Program-made: the position numbers and the translations under genes | The notes under the pieces: generated by a model | The model's input: the letters and a program-made list of their open reading frames with translations, nothing else | Databases searched by the model: none | What the model was told of the DNA's origin: nothing | In this document: positions 52,676 to 61,882 of the stretch, one piece after another | Numbering within the stretch: position 1 is the first letter of the stretch | Layout: every line of letters starts with the position of its first letter | DNA from: Ornithinibacillus massiliensis | Lineage (GTDB): Bacteria; Bacillota; Bacilli; Bacillales; Amphibacillaceae | Assembly (NCBI RefSeq): GCF_018310345.1 | Contig: NZ_JAGXBY010000001.1 | Location: forward strand, 248,001-312,000 | Length of the DNA stretch: 64,000 bases | Direction of reading: 5' to 3'

Positions 52676-52740
52676 ATTCCTCTCCTTTTATTACGATATA
52701 TATTAAAGAATTTTTCCCAATCTAATAATAAAACGTAACC

Positions 52741-52772
52741 AAGGCGATGTAAGAGAATCGCCTTTTCATTTT
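52741..52772 (+). terminator. Rho-independent terminator
   Basis: AAGGCGAT / ATCGCCTT with 8-nt loop, then TTTCATTTT. Confidence 0.7.
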
Positions 52773-52851
52773 GGAGAAACATACTATTTTTGTACTATTA
52801 AACTATAAGGTTATTCTAGAATTCTAACTAACAGTTTAAGGGAGATAGGAA

Positions 52852-53829
52852 ATGATTATCTATGATGAAATTTATGGTGAATTTGAAGTAGATGGTGTAT
52901 TAGAAGAATTGATTTTAAGTAAGCCAGTACAACGGTTAAAAGGAATTCATCAAGGTGGGGCAAGCTACTTGGTGAAGGAAGAATGGGATGAAACGCGTTT
53001 TAGTCATTCCGTAGGTGTTATGTTGTTAATTAGAAAACTTGGTGGATCGATAGAGGAGCAAATCGCAGGATTATTACATGACGTCTCCCACACCGCCTTT
53101 TCGCATGTCATTGATTTTGTTTTTGAAAATAAGGAAGAAGATTATCATGAAAAAATATATAGCTCCGTTGTGGAAAACTCTGAAATTCCCAACATTTTAA
53201 TGAAACATGGCTATCATTATGAAGACCTATTGCTCGATGATACAAAGTGGACATTGTTGGAACAGCCAGCACCAGAGCTTTGTGCCGATAGGGTGGATTA
53301 TACGCTTCGTGATATGTATGCATATGGAAATATCACGTTGGAAGAGGTTAATCGTTTTTTAGATAATCTAGTCGTTGTGGAAGGGAAAATGTATCTACAA
53401 AACATAGAAATTGCCGAATGGTTTGTCGAAACATATTACAAAGAAGTGATCGACTTCTTTATGGATCCGTTAAATATATATGGTTATGATATATTAGCTA
53501 AGGCACTGAAGCGATCATTAGAAAAAAACATTATTAACCTTGATGATTTCCTTGGTACGGATGAGGATGTAATCAAAAAGATAAAATTATCAGAGGATCA
53601 AGATGTACTACAATTCATGCGAAGACTTCATTTTAATGTGAAAGTCAAAGAAGATCGGCAGCACTATGACATACATCGGAAAAATAAAGTCCGCATGATT
53701 GATCCGTCCATATATATGAATGGAGAATTAATACCGTCATCAGAGTTATCCGAAAGCGTAAGAAACATGGGACGTGCAGCATACGAGAAAGCAAACAGAG
53801 GGATGTATGTCAAAATAATTTCTAATTAA
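52852..53829 (+). CDS. HD-domain phosphohydrolase (dGTPase/SAMHD1-like)
   Basis: 325 residues. Motifs: VQRLKGIHQGGASYL, then FSHSVGVM (first His), LLHDVSHTAFSH (HD pair), APELCADRVDYTLRDM (last Asp). This order is that of SAMHD1-like dNTP triphosphohydrolases such as B. subtilis YwfO. It likely cleaves (d)NTPs or another phosphoester. A second, unrelated HD gene follows 73 bp downstream. Confidence 0.88.
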   Translation: MIIYDEIYGEFEVDGVLEELILSKPVQRLKGIHQGGASYLVKEEWDETRFSHSVGVMLLIRKLGGSIEEQIAGLLHDVSHTAFSHVIDFVFENKEEDYHEKIYSSVVENSEIPNILMKHGYHYEDLLLDDTKWTLLEQPAPELCADRVDYTLRDMYAYGNITLEEVNRFLDNLVVVEGKMYLQNIEIAEWFVETYYKEVIDFFMDPLNIYGYDILAKALKRSLEKNIINLDDFLGTDEDVIKKIKLSEDQDVLQFMRRLHFNVKVKEDRQHYDIHRKNKVRMIDPSIYMNGELIPSSELSESVRNMGRAAYEKANRGMYVKIISN

Positions 53830-53902
53830 CTCCCCACCAAAAAGGGATGAGTTAGTTTAAACGTTATTTTGGATGTACACTAAAGTTATTGGGGGAAGAA
53901 GC

Positions 53903-54532
53903 ATGAAAACAGAGCTGATGAAAGTCATGGAAATAATCAAGCTAGGTGAAAAGCTAAAGTATGAAATGCGACATAGCTGGCTATCTAATGGCAGACAAGA
54001 AAGTGTAGCAGAGCATACGTGGAGAGTCTCTTTAATGGCTATGTTATTAGAACCTTATTTAAAACAGAAAGTAGATGCTTCAAGACTACTAAAGATGATA
54101 ATAATCCATGATTTAGTAGAGGCAGATGCAGGTGATATCCCAGCATTTGATACGATGGATAATGTTAAGGTAAAAGAGCAAAAAGCCTTAAATGAAATTA
54201 AATCCATCGAAAAAATTAGAGATACACTAGGGAATTCGTTGGGAGAGGAACTCTATCATCTCTGGTTTGAATTTGAGAATAAAGAAACATATGAAGCAAA
54301 GGTTGCTAATGCCTTAGATAAACTAGAGGCACAAATACAACATAACGAAGCTGATATAGCAACATGGATTGATATCGAACATAGAATGAGCTTTATGATG
54401 GACCGGTATGTAGCGTTTGACCAGAATCTTCAACTGTTCAAGGACATTATTGAAGAAGAAGCTATGGAGAAGTTGACTGCAGCTGGAATAGATGCTGATC
54501 GGATAAAGAAAGAGGTCTTGTCTTCTTCCTAG
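53903..54532 (+). CDS. HD-domain 5'-deoxynucleotidase-like protein (YfbR/HDDC2 type)
   Basis: 209 residues from ATG 53903 (GGGGGAAG upstream). Motifs: SVAEHTWRVSLMA, IIIHDLVEADAGDIPAFD and ANALDKLEAQIQHN, the HD_3 family pattern. Such enzymes dephosphorylate dNMPs. Together with the SAMHD1-like gene upstream it could form a dNTP-to-nucleoside catabolic pair (inference). Confidence 0.87.
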   Translation: MKTELMKVMEIIKLGEKLKYEMRHSWLSNGRQESVAEHTWRVSLMAMLLEPYLKQKVDASRLLKMIIIHDLVEADAGDIPAFDTMDNVKVKEQKALNEIKSIEKIRDTLGNSLGEELYHLWFEFENKETYEAKVANALDKLEAQIQHNEADIATWIDIEHRMSFMMDRYVAFDQNLQLFKDIIEEEAMEKLTAAGIDADRIKKEVLSSS

Positions 54533-54536
54533 CGAT

Positions 54537-54704
54537 GCACCGATACTAGGTGAAGGTGTACCTAAAACAAAGAAGGATGCGCCCACTCTGTGATAAGATG
54601 AGCCCAAAGAAAAGGAACATGTGCCCACCCCGGGATCGGATGAGCCCAAACAAAAGAAAGAAGCGCCCATCCCAGGATCAGGTACACCCAACCTAAAAAA
54701 CATC
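54537..54704. repeat. 42-bp tandem repeat, four units (21-bp half-units)
   Basis: Units start at 54537, 54579, 54621 and 54663. Each half-unit begins G(C/A/T)GCCCA in the better-kept copies. Because 42 is a multiple of three, the minus strand reads as a false repetitive ORF. No flanking gene uses it. Confidence 0.8.
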
Positions 54705-54732
54705 AGCAAATTTTACTATAAGAGGTGAATAC

Positions 54733-54999
54733 ATGAAATATACTTGTCCTTGTTGCGGATATAAGACATTAGTTGAAGAACCACCAGGTACGTTTGATAT
54801 ATGTGAAATCTGTTTTTGGGAAGATGATGATTATCAATATGAATTTGTAGATGATACAGGTGCGAATGATGTATCCTTCAGAGAAGCACAACAAAATTTC
54901 ATAGCATTTGGAGCTGTAAATCAAAGATGCTTGGAGTTTGTGAGGCCGCCTAAAAAAACGGATATGAGGGACCCGAATTGGAAGCGTTTAGGTGAATGA
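54733..54999 (+). CDS. CPCC-family cysteine-rich protein
   Basis: 88 residues. The N-terminal YTCPCCGYKTL and ICEICFWEDDDYQYE form a zinc-ribbon-like unit typical of the CPCC family; NDVSFREAQQNF and the C-terminal RDPNWKRL complete it. Function unknown; often found near toxin-immunity or hydrolase genes. ATG follows AGAGGTG. Confidence 0.88.
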   Translation: MKYTCPCCGYKTLVEEPPGTFDICEICFWEDDDYQYEFVDDTGANDVSFREAQQNFIAFGAVNQRCLEFVRPPKKTDMRDPNWKRLGE

Positions 55000-55052
55000 A
55001 GTGCCGAATTAAGGCTACATAGTATGGAGAAAATATGTAAGGATGGATAACT

Positions 55053-55101
55053 AGAGATTGGGACAATCCAAGGAAGATGAAGAACGTTACTCCCAATCTC
55101 T
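55053..55101. repeat. Inverted repeat between convergent genes
   Basis: Perfect 11-bp arms AGAGATTGGGA / TCCCAATCTCT with a 27-nt loop. No T-run; possibly a weak bidirectional terminator. Confidence 0.5.
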
Positions 55102-55120
55102 ATACCCGTACTAAATTCTA

Positions 55121-56290
55121 TCAATTAATCGAAACATGTTCCTTTTTACGCTCTAACCCCCGGTAAACGAAAGCTAGAACCATAGCTGGAATTGTACAAA
55201 CGATCATACCGATAAAGGCGAATCTCGGTTCTACTTCGTATAAATATCCCCCGAAAATAGTAAATACGGCTGTACTCCAGCTTAGAGCTAATGCCGAATA
55301 CATCCCTTGTGCATTAGGTATTTGTGCGTTCGGAATATGCTTGATTAAATATTTCATAAAAGCATAATGTCCCATCGCAAAAGAAAGGGCATGTAGCAAC
55401 TGCGCAATACTAAACACGATTACATTCGGGAAAGCGAACACTAATATCCAACGTATGGTCGAACCGAATGCAGCTAAAGTCAGCAGTGATCCGACAGAAT
55501 ATTTCTGAAAGCCTTTGTCCGCTATCGCAAAGAATAGAATTTCTGCTAAAACAGCAATGTTAATGATAACGCCAATCAGATAAACAGGTGCACCGATATC
55601 CTGTAAAAAGATGTAGCCATAATTGTAATAAGTAGCATGTGCTGCTTGTAGTAGGATAACAATAATCAAGACGATGCTAAAGTGCTTTATACGGAACAAC
55701 TGGAGCATGCCACTGCGCGAACTACTCGCTTGTGGTTTTTCTGCTAAAACGGTTGGTGTTTGCATAAAGCCTAGTCCAACAAATCCAATCATACCAAGTA
55801 ATAATGCCCATAAAATGATGTCATCACCAAATTTATCGGTAAAAATAGTCAATACCATGCCGACAGACACAAATCCAATCGAACCCCATTGCCGGGCTCT
55901 ACCATAATGCTGTAATTCTTTATTTTGCATCAGGACACCAGCAGCGCTATCTAATGCAGGCATCAGTGTTGGATAAAAGATATGTATGCCTATTGTGACG
56001 ATTAGTAGACTAGTAAAGTCGCTTGCAGGAATATAACAGAGAATCGCAATAATCGTACTAATTCCTGTTACATGCAATAACATTTTACTGCTAATTTTCC
56101 CGGAGAAATACGGAAATGCAAATAAGGTAGACAAGCCTCTAGCCACTAGACCTAAACTCATAATCAAGCTAGCCTCTGAGACACTAATACCCTTTGTATA
56201 AATCATCCACCCTGACCAATAAGGTAGAAAAATTCCCCATGTTAGAAAAAAACTAAAAAACTGCATACTCATCCAACGTTGTGTATTCAT
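55121..56290 (-). CDS. MFS transporter (MFS_1_like, HcaT/nucleoside-permease type)
   Basis: 389 residues from ATG 56290, twelve TM helices. The N-terminal FFSFFLTWGIFLPYWSGWMI and GRARQWGSIGFVSVG place it in the MFS_1_like group that includes E. coli HcaT and nucleoside-permease relatives. It is divergent from a YeiL-like regulator and a nucleoside hydrolase, so nucleoside uptake is the simplest inference. Confidence 0.8.
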   Translation of the reverse strand: MNTQRWMSMQFFSFFLTWGIFLPYWSGWMIYTKGISVSEASLIMSLGLVARGLSTLFAFPYFSGKISSKMLLHVTGISTIIAILCYIPASDFTSLLIVTIGIHIFYPTLMPALDSAAGVLMQNKELQHYGRARQWGSIGFVSVGMVLTIFTDKFGDDIILWALLLGMIGFVGLGFMQTPTVLAEKPQASSSRSGMLQLFRIKHFSIVLIIVILLQAAHATYYNYGYIFLQDIGAPVYLIGVIINIAVLAEILFFAIADKGFQKYSVGSLLTLAAFGSTIRWILVFAFPNVIVFSIAQLLHALSFAMGHYAFMKYLIKHIPNAQIPNAQGMYSALALSWSTAVFTIFGGYLYEVEPRFAFIGMIVCTIPAMVLAFVYRGLERKKEHVSIN

Positions 56291-56312
56291 TCTCTGTCCC
56301 CCTTGTTGATTG

Positions 56313-56354
56313 CATGATATCATGGAAGTATCCAGTAAGAATATGAGATATCTC
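56313..56354. promoter_or_regulatory. Two palindromes in the MFS/YeiL divergent promoter region
   Basis: CATGATATCATG (56313-56324, perfect 12-mer) and GAGATATCTC (56345-56354, perfect 10-mer) lie 32 bp apart, about three helical turns, in an 81-bp divergent gap. Likely operators for the CRP-type regulator. Confidence 0.55.
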
Positions 56355-56371
56355 TTATTATGAGGTGAGAA

Positions 56372-57043
56372 ATGGAAATTTACAAAGGCGAGAAAAAGCG
56401 GAAATTTATAGAAGAGAACGCAATCGGTCATTTATTTTCGTTTCCGATAGAGGAGTACATGGAAGTCCATGAATACAGGCGGGATGATTGGATTATTCAA
56501 GAAGGTATGCGACCCAATTATTTATTTTATGTGATAGAGGGAAAGGCAAAGATTTACATTACCCATCAGAACGGAAAGGTTTCCTTAATTAATTTTATCA
56601 ATGAAAGTGAATATATTGGTGAAATGGAATTGTTACATGACGTGTATTATACAAAGGGTATTCAAGCGACAACGAAGACGATCTGCTTTGCGCTTCCTAT
56701 AACACACTATCGAAAGAAATTACTGGAAGATACGAAGTTCCTTAGAGAATTGACGAAATTCTTAAGTTTGAAGGCGACCAATATGGCGGCTAAATATTCA
56801 CAGAGCCTCGCCTTTCCACTAGAAAACAGACTTGCAGATTTTATTTTGCAAACGGCAGACCGAGGGGTGTATAAAGAAAAGCATGTAACAGTTTGTGATT
56901 ATTTAGGCGTGTCATACCGCCATTTATTATATATACTAAACCAATTTTGTGAAAAACGATACTTGTTAAAAGTAGGCCGTAACTATGAAATTTATCAGTA
57001 TGATGCATTACACTCGCTTGCCAAGGTTATAGAGAATAAATAA
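56372..57043 (+). CDS. CRP/FNR-family regulator, YeiL-like
   Basis: 223 residues. Cyclic-nucleotide-binding-type barrel about 20-130 (FYVIEGKAKIYITHQNGKVS, YIGEMELLHD), dimer helix, then HTH about 165-215 (VTVCDYLGVSYRHLLYILNQ). It resembles E. coli YeiL, whose gene is adjacent to a ribonucleoside hydrolase and nucleoside transporter, the same set as here. Start ATG after GAGGTG. Confidence 0.85.
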   Translation: MEIYKGEKKRKFIEENAIGHLFSFPIEEYMEVHEYRRDDWIIQEGMRPNYLFYVIEGKAKIYITHQNGKVSLINFINESEYIGEMELLHDVYYTKGIQATTKTICFALPITHYRKKLLEDTKFLRELTKFLSLKATNMAAKYSQSLAFPLENRLADFILQTADRGVYKEKHVTVCDYLGVSYRHLLYILNQFCEKRYLLKVGRNYEIYQYDALHSLAKVIENK

Positions 57044-57104
57044 GGAGTATAGTAGGCAAAGCATGGATAGGATACAAATACATTACGATAAGGGGTAGAT
57101 TCTC

Positions 57105-58067
57105 ATGACAAGATTACCAATTATTATTGATACAGATCCAGGAATTGACGATGCCATGATGCTCACTTTAGCATTTGCTAATGATGATGTATTAGATATT
57201 CGGTTAGTGACCACTTGTGCTGGTAACATTCCCCAAGCGAAAACAAATTATAATGCACGGGCATTTTTAAGTTATATTGGAGCAGATGTAGAAGTTGCAC
57301 GTGGTTTAGAGCAGCCGATATTCCGAGCGTTAGAAGTAGCAGAGGATATCCATGGGGAGAGTGGCTTTGGCAATGTTTCGTTCCCTGAGCCGACATTACC
57401 AATAAGCGAGCGTCCTGCTATTAGCGCAATGCTAGATACAATTATGAATAGTAAAGAGAAAATAACGATTGTAGCAACCGGTCCATTAACGAATATCGCG
57501 GCACTTCTATTAGCACATCCAGAGGTAAAATCAAATATTCAACAAATCTCCTGGATGGGTGGGGCAGCTGTTGGGGGCAATATGTCCCCGTTTGCCGAAT
57601 TCAATGCTTATGTCGATCCACATGCGGTTGAGATTGTATTTCGTTCGGGAATTCCGATCGTGATGAGTGGATTAGATGTAACCCATAAGGCATATGTCAC
57701 ACCAGCCGAGGCAAAGCGAATTCTAGAGATTGGAACTGTATTTGCAGAGAAATCATACCAACTCGTAACCTTTTATTTAGATGCCATCAAGAAAACGCCA
57801 TTCGATGAGGAGAACTATGATCAAGTATTACACTTCCACGATGTATGTGCGGTTATGTATTTATTGAAACCAGAGTTATTTCGAGGGAAGGACTATTATG
57901 TGGAAGTGTCCTTAGAAGGGATAACATCGGGAGCGACAGTTGTAGATTACCGAAATCGGATGGAGAAGGAACCGAATGTTCATGTGTTACACTCTGTTCA
58001 AAGAGAAGCTTTTGTAGAAGCATTTATGAAGGCGGTAAAGCATATATCGGATAAACTACAGAAATAG
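57105..58067 (+). CDS. Inosine-uridine-type ribonucleoside hydrolase
   Basis: 320 residues. The family signature IIDTDPGIDDAMML gives the Ca2+-binding Asp cluster; IVATGPLTNIAALL and SWMGGAAVGGNMSPFAEFNA follow, with the catalytic His region LHFHDVCAVMYLL. It splits ribonucleosides into base and ribose in the cytosol. Close to RihB/RihC; base specificity open. It lies 61 bp after the YeiL-like gene. Confidence 0.93.
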   Translation: MTRLPIIIDTDPGIDDAMMLTLAFANDDVLDIRLVTTCAGNIPQAKTNYNARAFLSYIGADVEVARGLEQPIFRALEVAEDIHGESGFGNVSFPEPTLPISERPAISAMLDTIMNSKEKITIVATGPLTNIAALLLAHPEVKSNIQQISWMGGAAVGGNMSPFAEFNAYVDPHAVEIVFRSGIPIVMSGLDVTHKAYVTPAEAKRILEIGTVFAEKSYQLVTFYLDAIKKTPFDEENYDQVLHFHDVCAVMYLLKPELFRGKDYYVEVSLEGITSGATVVDYRNRMEKEPNVHVLHSVQREAFVEAFMKAVKHISDKLQK

Positions 58068-58079
58068 TGTGATTCTAGC

Positions 58080-58109
58080 AGAAGGGACTCAAGCCTCGGT
58101 GTCCCTTCT
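58080..58109. terminator. Hairpin between convergent genes
   Basis: AGAAGGGAC / GTCCCTTCT perfect 9-bp stem in the 51-bp gap between the nucleoside hydrolase and MBL-fold genes. Confidence 0.65.
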
Positions 58110-58118
58110 ACTACCAAT

Positions 58119-59522
58119 CTATATGTTTTGCTCCACTAATGCTCCGTTCTTCAACATATAAGTTTTCCCATACTGTGGTAGCAATTGAATCCCTCTTTTA
58201 GGTGTTAATCGTTCTGGATGAAAGCTATGAAGCGGTATTAACACATTTGGATCTAATTCCTCCACGATATATTGTAAATGTTGTGGTAGTGCATGTCCTC
58301 CTGTTCCAACAGCAACTTTAGCCAGACCAAGATAATCTAGTATGCGTTGAAGGTTATGAAAAGCTGGATCATAATCCCCCAATGGCACACCGTCAGAATG
58401 GAAATATAGTCCCTTTTCCGTGTTGAGATCAAATAGCTCTAAAGCGTGATCGTATGAATTTTGTAATAGGTATTCATGAGGACTCTTATTAATCACTTGA
58501 GCAGAAAGGGAAGGATACGTATCGAGCAAATTTATTTGCCAGTCTTGTAATTGGTTATTTTCCCTTAAAAGTCTTAGCGATTCCGATTCATAAATGTAAA
58601 ATGACGTTGTATTTAACAAATTAGCTGCGAGCTGGGCCGTGCCAATTTCGAAGACCACTTTCCGATTTAGTAATTGTCCTGCTTGTAACACACCGGCAAT
58701 TCGATCTATATTTCTGTGGTAAATGTTAAAGATACCGATTCCTTGTTTGTCGTGAAGTAGCTCCGTCATTACCTTTGGTACCTTTGGTTCGGTTATTAGC
58801 TCCGCTGGGATATCCTTATTGGCAACCAGCAATTCTTCAGGAAGCTCCTCTTCACTGCTTAGCGTAGTCCCTTCTATAATGACTACATCAAAACCAAGTG
58901 TTTTTGCCTTCGTAATAAACGATTCCACTCGTTCTGGGTGAGTACCATGTAAGCGAAGATCCCCGGTATAGACAACCGAGCCATCTGGTGTTTCGATATG
59001 AAATCCACAAGCACCAGGAATGTCATGATCCACCTGAAGTGGTGTTATTTTTATTTTCCCAACGAAGAAAGGTTTGTCGTATTCACAAGATTCATAGGTT
59101 CTATCCCCATTAACTCCTTCACCAATCATTTCTAATGTTTGGTATAGGTCATGTGAATCCTTACTCATAAACACTGGAATAGATGGGTCGATGAAGCCCA
59201 TGCCACCGATATGATCTAAGTGTAAATGGGAGATAAGGACAGCCGTTTTCCCTTGATATTGATTGGCTGGTATTAATGAAGAGCCTATAGGTAATGAGGT
59301 TTCATGATAGATGCCATCTATCTTTGGAATAAGCCCTAATGTTAAGTAATCACGGGTCATGGCGCTTTCTCTTACTTGTATTTGACCATCTAAAATGTTG
59401 GTTTGAGGGCTGTAAACAAGTCCAAAGTCAAAAATAACGCGGTCACTTCCATATTGTAGGGAGACAATTGTCCCGCCAATCGAACGTAACCCACCATAGA
59501 ATGTTAATGTTGTTTTATTCAT
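58119..59522 (-). CDS. MBL-fold, beta-CASP/RNase J-like metallo-hydrolase
   Basis: 467 residues. Metal motifs: SHLHLDHIGG (HxHxDH), LQVDHDIPGACG, YTGDLRLHG. Beta-CASP-like motifs: VIIEGTTLS (A), GTGGHALPQHLQ (B), LIPLHSFHPE (C). No RNase J C-terminal domain. It is the last gene of the ABC importer operon, after a hairpin. Location suggests it acts on the imported compound, possibly a phosphodiester (the ugpQ position), but the fold is more often nucleolytic. Function open. Confidence 0.82.
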   Translation of the reverse strand: MNKTTLTFYGGLRSIGGTIVSLQYGSDRVIFDFGLVYSPQTNILDGQIQVRESAMTRDYLTLGLIPKIDGIYHETSLPIGSSLIPANQYQGKTAVLISHLHLDHIGGMGFIDPSIPVFMSKDSHDLYQTLEMIGEGVNGDRTYESCEYDKPFFVGKIKITPLQVDHDIPGACGFHIETPDGSVVYTGDLRLHGTHPERVESFITKAKTLGFDVVIIEGTTLSSEEELPEELLVANKDIPAELITEPKVPKVMTELLHDKQGIGIFNIYHRNIDRIAGVLQAGQLLNRKVVFEIGTAQLAANLLNTTSFYIYESESLRLLRENNQLQDWQINLLDTYPSLSAQVINKSPHEYLLQNSYDHALELFDLNTEKGLYFHSDGVPLGDYDPAFHNLQRILDYLGLAKVAVGTGGHALPQHLQYIVEELDPNVLIPLHSFHPERLTPKRGIQLLPQYGKTYMLKNGALVEQNI

Positions 59523-59549
59523 ATATGTATCTCCTTTTAATAATAAGTG

Positions 59550-59575
59550 AAGGAACCTGAATATCCAGGTTCCTT
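59550..59575 (-). terminator. Intercistronic hairpin between substrate-binding protein and MBL genes
   Basis: AAGGAACCTG / CAGGTTCCTT with a 6-nt loop and no proper T-run. Typical of a stabilising or partial terminator that raises binding-protein mRNA over the downstream gene. Confidence 0.65.
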
Positions 59576-59599
59576 TACTATAAAAGTCGTTAACTTAAA

Positions 59600-60973
59600 T
59601 TATTGGCCAAGCTCTCTATTAGCAGCTTCTTCTGCGTTAGCTAGTCCTTCGTCAACTGTAATTTCACCAAGTAGAACGCGGTCTAGCTCTTTTGCTACAG
59701 CATTTTTTAATGCATAGGCACCTTTGATACGAGGATCATAGAAGCCAGCATCAAATTGCTGTTCCCCTACGCCATACTCTGGATTTTCAGAGACATAAGC
59801 TTTCCATTCGTCACTTTCAAGTGCAGAGTAACGAACTGGTAGATAACCAGATTCCATTGCCCAGTAAGTCGTGTTTTCAGTGTTAATTAAGAACTTCATA
59901 TATTCCCAAGCGGCATATTTCTCTTCTTCTGTTGCAGAAGAGAATACGGATACGTTTGTACCTGCAAATGGTGTTGCTGCTTGCTTACCAGCAGGTAGAA
60001 CGGCAGCTCCCCAGTTCAATCCGTTTTCTTCAGCTGGAGCTGCTACATAAGGAATACCAGCAGATGAACCAATGTAAAGTGCTACATCTCCGCGAGCAAA
60101 TGGCTCTGACATGTAACCATCCTCACCAGCAGTACGCGCGATGCCATCTTCAATCATGCCATAAACAAATTCTAATGCTTCTTTACCTTCAGCAGAGTTC
60201 ATTTCAAAGGTTCCATTTGCTTCATCAAAGTAAACACCACCAGCTTGGTGTACCCATTGGTTAAATTCTAATGTTACAGAGTTTTCTAGACCTAGACCGA
60301 TAACATTTCTTCCGTCTTTTTCCCCTGTTGTCGCTTCTGCAACTTTACGAAGCTCATCCCAAGTCGTTGGAACGTCAACACCTGCTTCTTCTAAGTAATC
60401 TACATTATAGAACATAATACGTGTACTTTTATTGAAAGGTAGTCCGTAGTATTTTCCATCCCAAGTGTTCATTTCACGGAAAACTTCTACGATATCGTTT
60501 AATTCTTCTTCAGAGAAGCCAATTTCTGAATCGGTAACATATGGCGTCATATCAGCTACTAAATCATTTTCCAGATATTCTGTAATCCAGTCTTCATACG
60601 ATTGTGTTAGTACTGGAAGCGTATTTGCTCTTGCCGCAGCCATGTTTTTAGTGGAAAGATCATCATAACTACCTTGATTAACTAATTTCACTGTGATATT
60701 TTCTTGTGATGCATTGAAATCGTCGGTGATTTTTTCTAATGCTTGTTCATGTCCACCACTCATAGCGTGCCAGAATTCAATTTCAATCGGCTGATCTAAT
60801 GATGTCACAACACTTGAATCCGTATTGGATTCGGATGGTGTAGCATTAGTTTCTGTGTTTTCCTTGTTACCTTCGTCTTTGTTACCTTCCTCTTTGTCAC
60901 CGTTATTGCCGCAAGCTACTAAAGCGATGGTTAAAAGAGAAATAAGTAAAGTTAATAGAAGCTTTTTCAACAT
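59600..60973 (-). CDS. ABC transporter substrate-binding lipoprotein (UgpB-like)
   Basis: 457 residues. Signal peptide with lipobox TIALVACG (Cys about 21), a Asn/Glu/Asp-rich linker to about 50, then an extracellular solute-binding family 1 domain starting IEIEFWHAMSGGHEQALEKI, with YYGLPFNKSTRIMFYNVDYL. The FWHAMSG start is typical of the glycerol-3-phosphate / oligosaccharide group. It feeds the two permeases upstream in the operon. Start ATG after TAGGAGG. Confidence 0.9.
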   Translation of the reverse strand: MLKKLLLTLLISLLTIALVACGNNGDKEEGNKDEGNKENTETNATPSESNTDSSVVTSLDQPIEIEFWHAMSGGHEQALEKITDDFNASQENITVKLVNQGSYDDLSTKNMAAARANTLPVLTQSYEDWITEYLENDLVADMTPYVTDSEIGFSEEELNDIVEVFREMNTWDGKYYGLPFNKSTRIMFYNVDYLEEAGVDVPTTWDELRKVAEATTGEKDGRNVIGLGLENSVTLEFNQWVHQAGGVYFDEANGTFEMNSAEGKEALEFVYGMIEDGIARTAGEDGYMSEPFARGDVALYIGSSAGIPYVAAPAEENGLNWGAAVLPAGKQAATPFAGTNVSVFSSATEEEKYAAWEYMKFLINTENTTYWAMESGYLPVRYSALESDEWKAYVSENPEYGVGEQQFDAGFYDPRIKGAYALKNAVAKELDRVLLGEITVDEGLANAEEAANRELGQ

Positions 60974-61036
60974 AGTTTCCTCCTAGGATTTGTTTTATAT
61001 TTCATAAGGGTTGGCCCTTGTAAAACCATAAATCGA

Positions 61037-61864
61037 TTAGCCCTTAATTCCTGCTTTTGCAACACCTTCAATGATGTATTTTTGTAAAACAAGATAAAGG
61101 ATAATCATAGGTAGAATAATCATTGTGGAAGCAGCCATTAATAATTCGTATACAGTACCAGCTTCCGTACTAAAGGAAGTTAGCCCAACAGGTAATGTTC
61201 GCATTTCTTTGGATTGGGTTACAATTAATGGCCATAAGAAAGCATTCCAGCTGCCAATTGCTTTTAATAGAACAATTGTAATGATGGCCGGCTTTGCCAA
61301 TGGAACCATGATGGTCCAAAGGAAACGAAAGTCGCGACAGCCATCGATTTTGGCTGCGTAGGATAGCTCTTTCGGAATCCCAAGGAAAAACTGACGTAAT
61401 AAAAAGATAGAGAAAATACTAGCTAGCCATGGGACAATTAATGCTTCATATTGATTAATCCATCCTAGATTGGCTAGTGTTACATAGTTTGGAATGAGTA
61501 GCACCTCTCCCGGAACCATCATCGTACCTAAGAGAACAGCAAATACAACATCACGTCCCCAGAAGTTAATACGGGAGAACGCATAGGCTGCGAGAATGGT
61601 GGTAAGCACTTCTCCCAATGTAGACAGAACGGTAACGATGAGACTATTCATCGTATAACGGAGAAATGGTGCTATGGCCCAAGCGTCTTGATAGTTTTCC
61701 CACTTAGGGTCATCCGGAATCCAAACGGGTGGCATTGCTGTCACTTCCCCAGATGTCTTCAATGAAGTACTTAGCATCCAGATAAAAGGTAATAACATTA
61801 AGAAACTACCAAGTATTAAGATCAAATAGATAAAACCTTTAGATAGAGCAGCTTTTTTGTACAA
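61037..61864 (-). CDS. ABC transporter permease (UgpE/MalG-like)
   Basis: 275 residues from TTG 61864 (GAGAGGGG upstream), six TM helices. The EAA loop ELSYAAKIDGCRDFRFLWTI and VPLAKPAIITIVLLKAIGSW is intact and contacts the ATPase. Second inner-membrane subunit of the importer. Confidence 0.92.
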   Translation of the reverse strand: MYKKAALSKGFIYLILILGSFLMLLPFIWMLSTSLKTSGEVTAMPPVWIPDDPKWENYQDAWAIAPFLRYTMNSLIVTVLSTLGEVLTTILAAYAFSRINFWGRDVVFAVLLGTMMVPGEVLLIPNYVTLANLGWINQYEALIVPWLASIFSIFLLRQFFLGIPKELSYAAKIDGCRDFRFLWTIMVPLAKPAIITIVLLKAIGSWNAFLWPLIVTQSKEMRTLPVGLTSFSTEAGTVYELLMAASTMIILPMIILYLVLQKYIIEGVAKAGIKG

Positions 61865-61882
61865 TCTTAATTCCCCTCTCCA

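Noticed and set aside
54323..54709. Minus-strand frame with a 14-residue repeat
   Set aside because: It is only a translation of the 42-bp intergenic repeat and the end of the HD gene on the opposite strand; no start signal.
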